A stretch of 5,239 nt of DNA, from positions 1 to 5,239 of the forward strand of contig CAYHIN010000047.1 in the NCBI GenBank assembly GCA_964356705.1, read 5' to 3'. Source of the DNA: CAYHIN01 sp964356705. GTDB lineage: Bacteria > Patescibacteriota > Microgenomatia > CAZETR01 > Amesbacteraceae. Below, piece by piece: positions 4,723 to 5,239 of the stretch. The number at the start of each line of letters is the position of its first letter. Positions within the stretch are counted from its first letter, which is position 1. A model generated the notes under the pieces. The model did no database searches. It was not told the DNA's origin and was given only the letters and a program-made list of their open reading frames with translations. Made by a program: the position numbers and the translations under genes.

Positions 4723-5228
4723 TACTTTGAAGATTGAGCAATGATGGCAGCTAAGGATTTTTTGGCTCGGTAGAGGCGGCCTTCGAGCTTACGCTCGGAA
4801 AGATTGAGGCGGATGCTGATCTCTTTGTTTGACAGCTCTTCGTAATATTTGAGATGCAAGAGTCTGCGATATTCTGGAGGGAGTAAATTAAGACAAGCAT
4901 TTACCTGAGCTCGCAACTCGTCGAGAGCCATCTTTTCCTCGGGTGAGATCAGGGGGGCTGGGATATCTAGCGAAAGAGATGAGTTTTTGTTTACTTGGCT
5001 CCGGTAATAATCGGCCATTTTATTGAGAGCGATCCGGCATAACCAGGTAAAATATGTACTCTTGTTGTGAAAAGTATGAAAGGATTTGTAAGCGGCAACA
5101 AAGGTGTCTTGAAGAACTTGGTCAGCGACCTGCATGTCCCCTCCATTTCTTTTTAAAATCAACTTCAGAATCTTGCGGCCCAGGGTGTCGTAAAGAAACT
5201 TGATGGTGGCGTGGGTTTTGGAAGCCAT
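4722..5228 (-). CDS. ECF-like RNA polymerase sigma factor (sigma-70 regions 2 and 4)
   Basis: Sigma factors of this class direct RNA polymerase to a small set of promoters, often under stress. The 168-residue product has region 2 at about 11-78, with DQVLQDTFVAAYKSF (36-50) as the core-binding part and TYFTWLCRIALNKMADYYR (58-76) as the -10-binding part. A short linker (79-100) follows, with no region 3. Region 4 is at about 105-165: LPPEYRRLLHLKYYEELSNK (116-135) leading into a helix-turn-helix and GRLYRAKKSL (150-159). This two-domain layout is that of ECF (sigma-24-type) factors. I used the ATG at 5228-5226, but no in-frame stop is visible in the 11 bases upstream, so the true start could lie outside the window. 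No anti-sigma gene lies downstream; the gene upstream is not visible. The stop codon TAG shares its last base with the first GTTACA site. Confidence 0.87.
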   Translation of the reverse strand: MASKTHATIKFLYDTLGRKILKLILKRNGGDMQVADQVLQDTFVAAYKSFHTFHNKSTYFTWLCRIALNKMADYYRSQVNKNSSLSLDIPAPLISPEEKMALDELRAQVNACLNLLPPEYRRLLHLKYYEELSNKEISIRLNLSERKLEGRLYRAKKSLAAIIAQSSK

Positions 5229-5239
5229 TACGAACCGAT

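Noticed and set aside
1..5239. tRNA, rRNA, riboswitch or transposase genes
   Set aside because: Intergenic gaps are at most 54 bases, and none holds a cloverleaf, a known riboswitch core or any transposase motif.

Overview
The window is a compact, single-direction gene block: every gene I can support is read from the minus strand, gaps between genes are 9 to 54 bases, and two boundaries overlap or nearly do. The gene set (ECF-like sigma factor, HhH-GPD DNA glycosylase, DHH/DHHA1 phosphoesterase, peptide chain release factor 2, FtsE, FtsX) is bacterial. Several traits lean towards the Patescibacteria (candidate phyla radiation), possibly a Microgenomates-like lineage: very tight packing, small one-helix membrane proteins with Ser/Thr/Pro-rich linkers, few Shine-Dalgarno sites at the usual distance, and a palindromic TAGGAGGGG element of a kind I associate with those genomes. 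This placement is inference. RF2 is present and the DHH gene ends in TGA, so UGA is a stop codon here, which argues against the recoded Gracilibacteria/Absconditabacteria.

In transcription order (high to low coordinates): an ECF-like sigma factor (4722-5228, possibly missing its extreme N-terminus at the window edge); a 44-base gap holding a regular array of GTTACA half-sites; an AlkA-type DNA glycosylase (4066-4677); a NrnA-like DHH/DHHA1 phosphoesterase (3016-4056); a 127-residue membrane-anchored protein of unknown function (2619-3002); a palindromic REP-like element (2577-2629); prfB (1482-2564); a 138-residue membrane-anchored protein (1046-1462); ftsE (349-1029, or 1056 with a TTG start); and the first 118 codons of ftsX (1-356).

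The low-coordinate half is the widespread prfB-ftsE-ftsX neighbourhood, with an extra membrane-anchored protein inserted between prfB and ftsE. FtsE and FtsX form an ABC-type complex that, in studied bacteria, controls cell-wall hydrolases at the division septum. The high-coordinate half joins a regulator to DNA repair (glycosylase) and nucleotide or oligonucleotide turnover (DHH protein).

The most notable non-coding signals are: (1) four GTTACA-type hexamers in alternating orientation at exact 10-base steps between the sigma factor and glycosylase genes; (2) -10-like hexamers ending 6 or 7 bases before ATG at four or five gene starts, which would give leaderless mRNAs; and (3) a REP-like palindrome that supplies the stop codon of one gene and touches the -10 box of prfB. 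No tRNA, rRNA, CRISPR array or transposase gene was seen, and there is no gene-free stretch over 300 bases.
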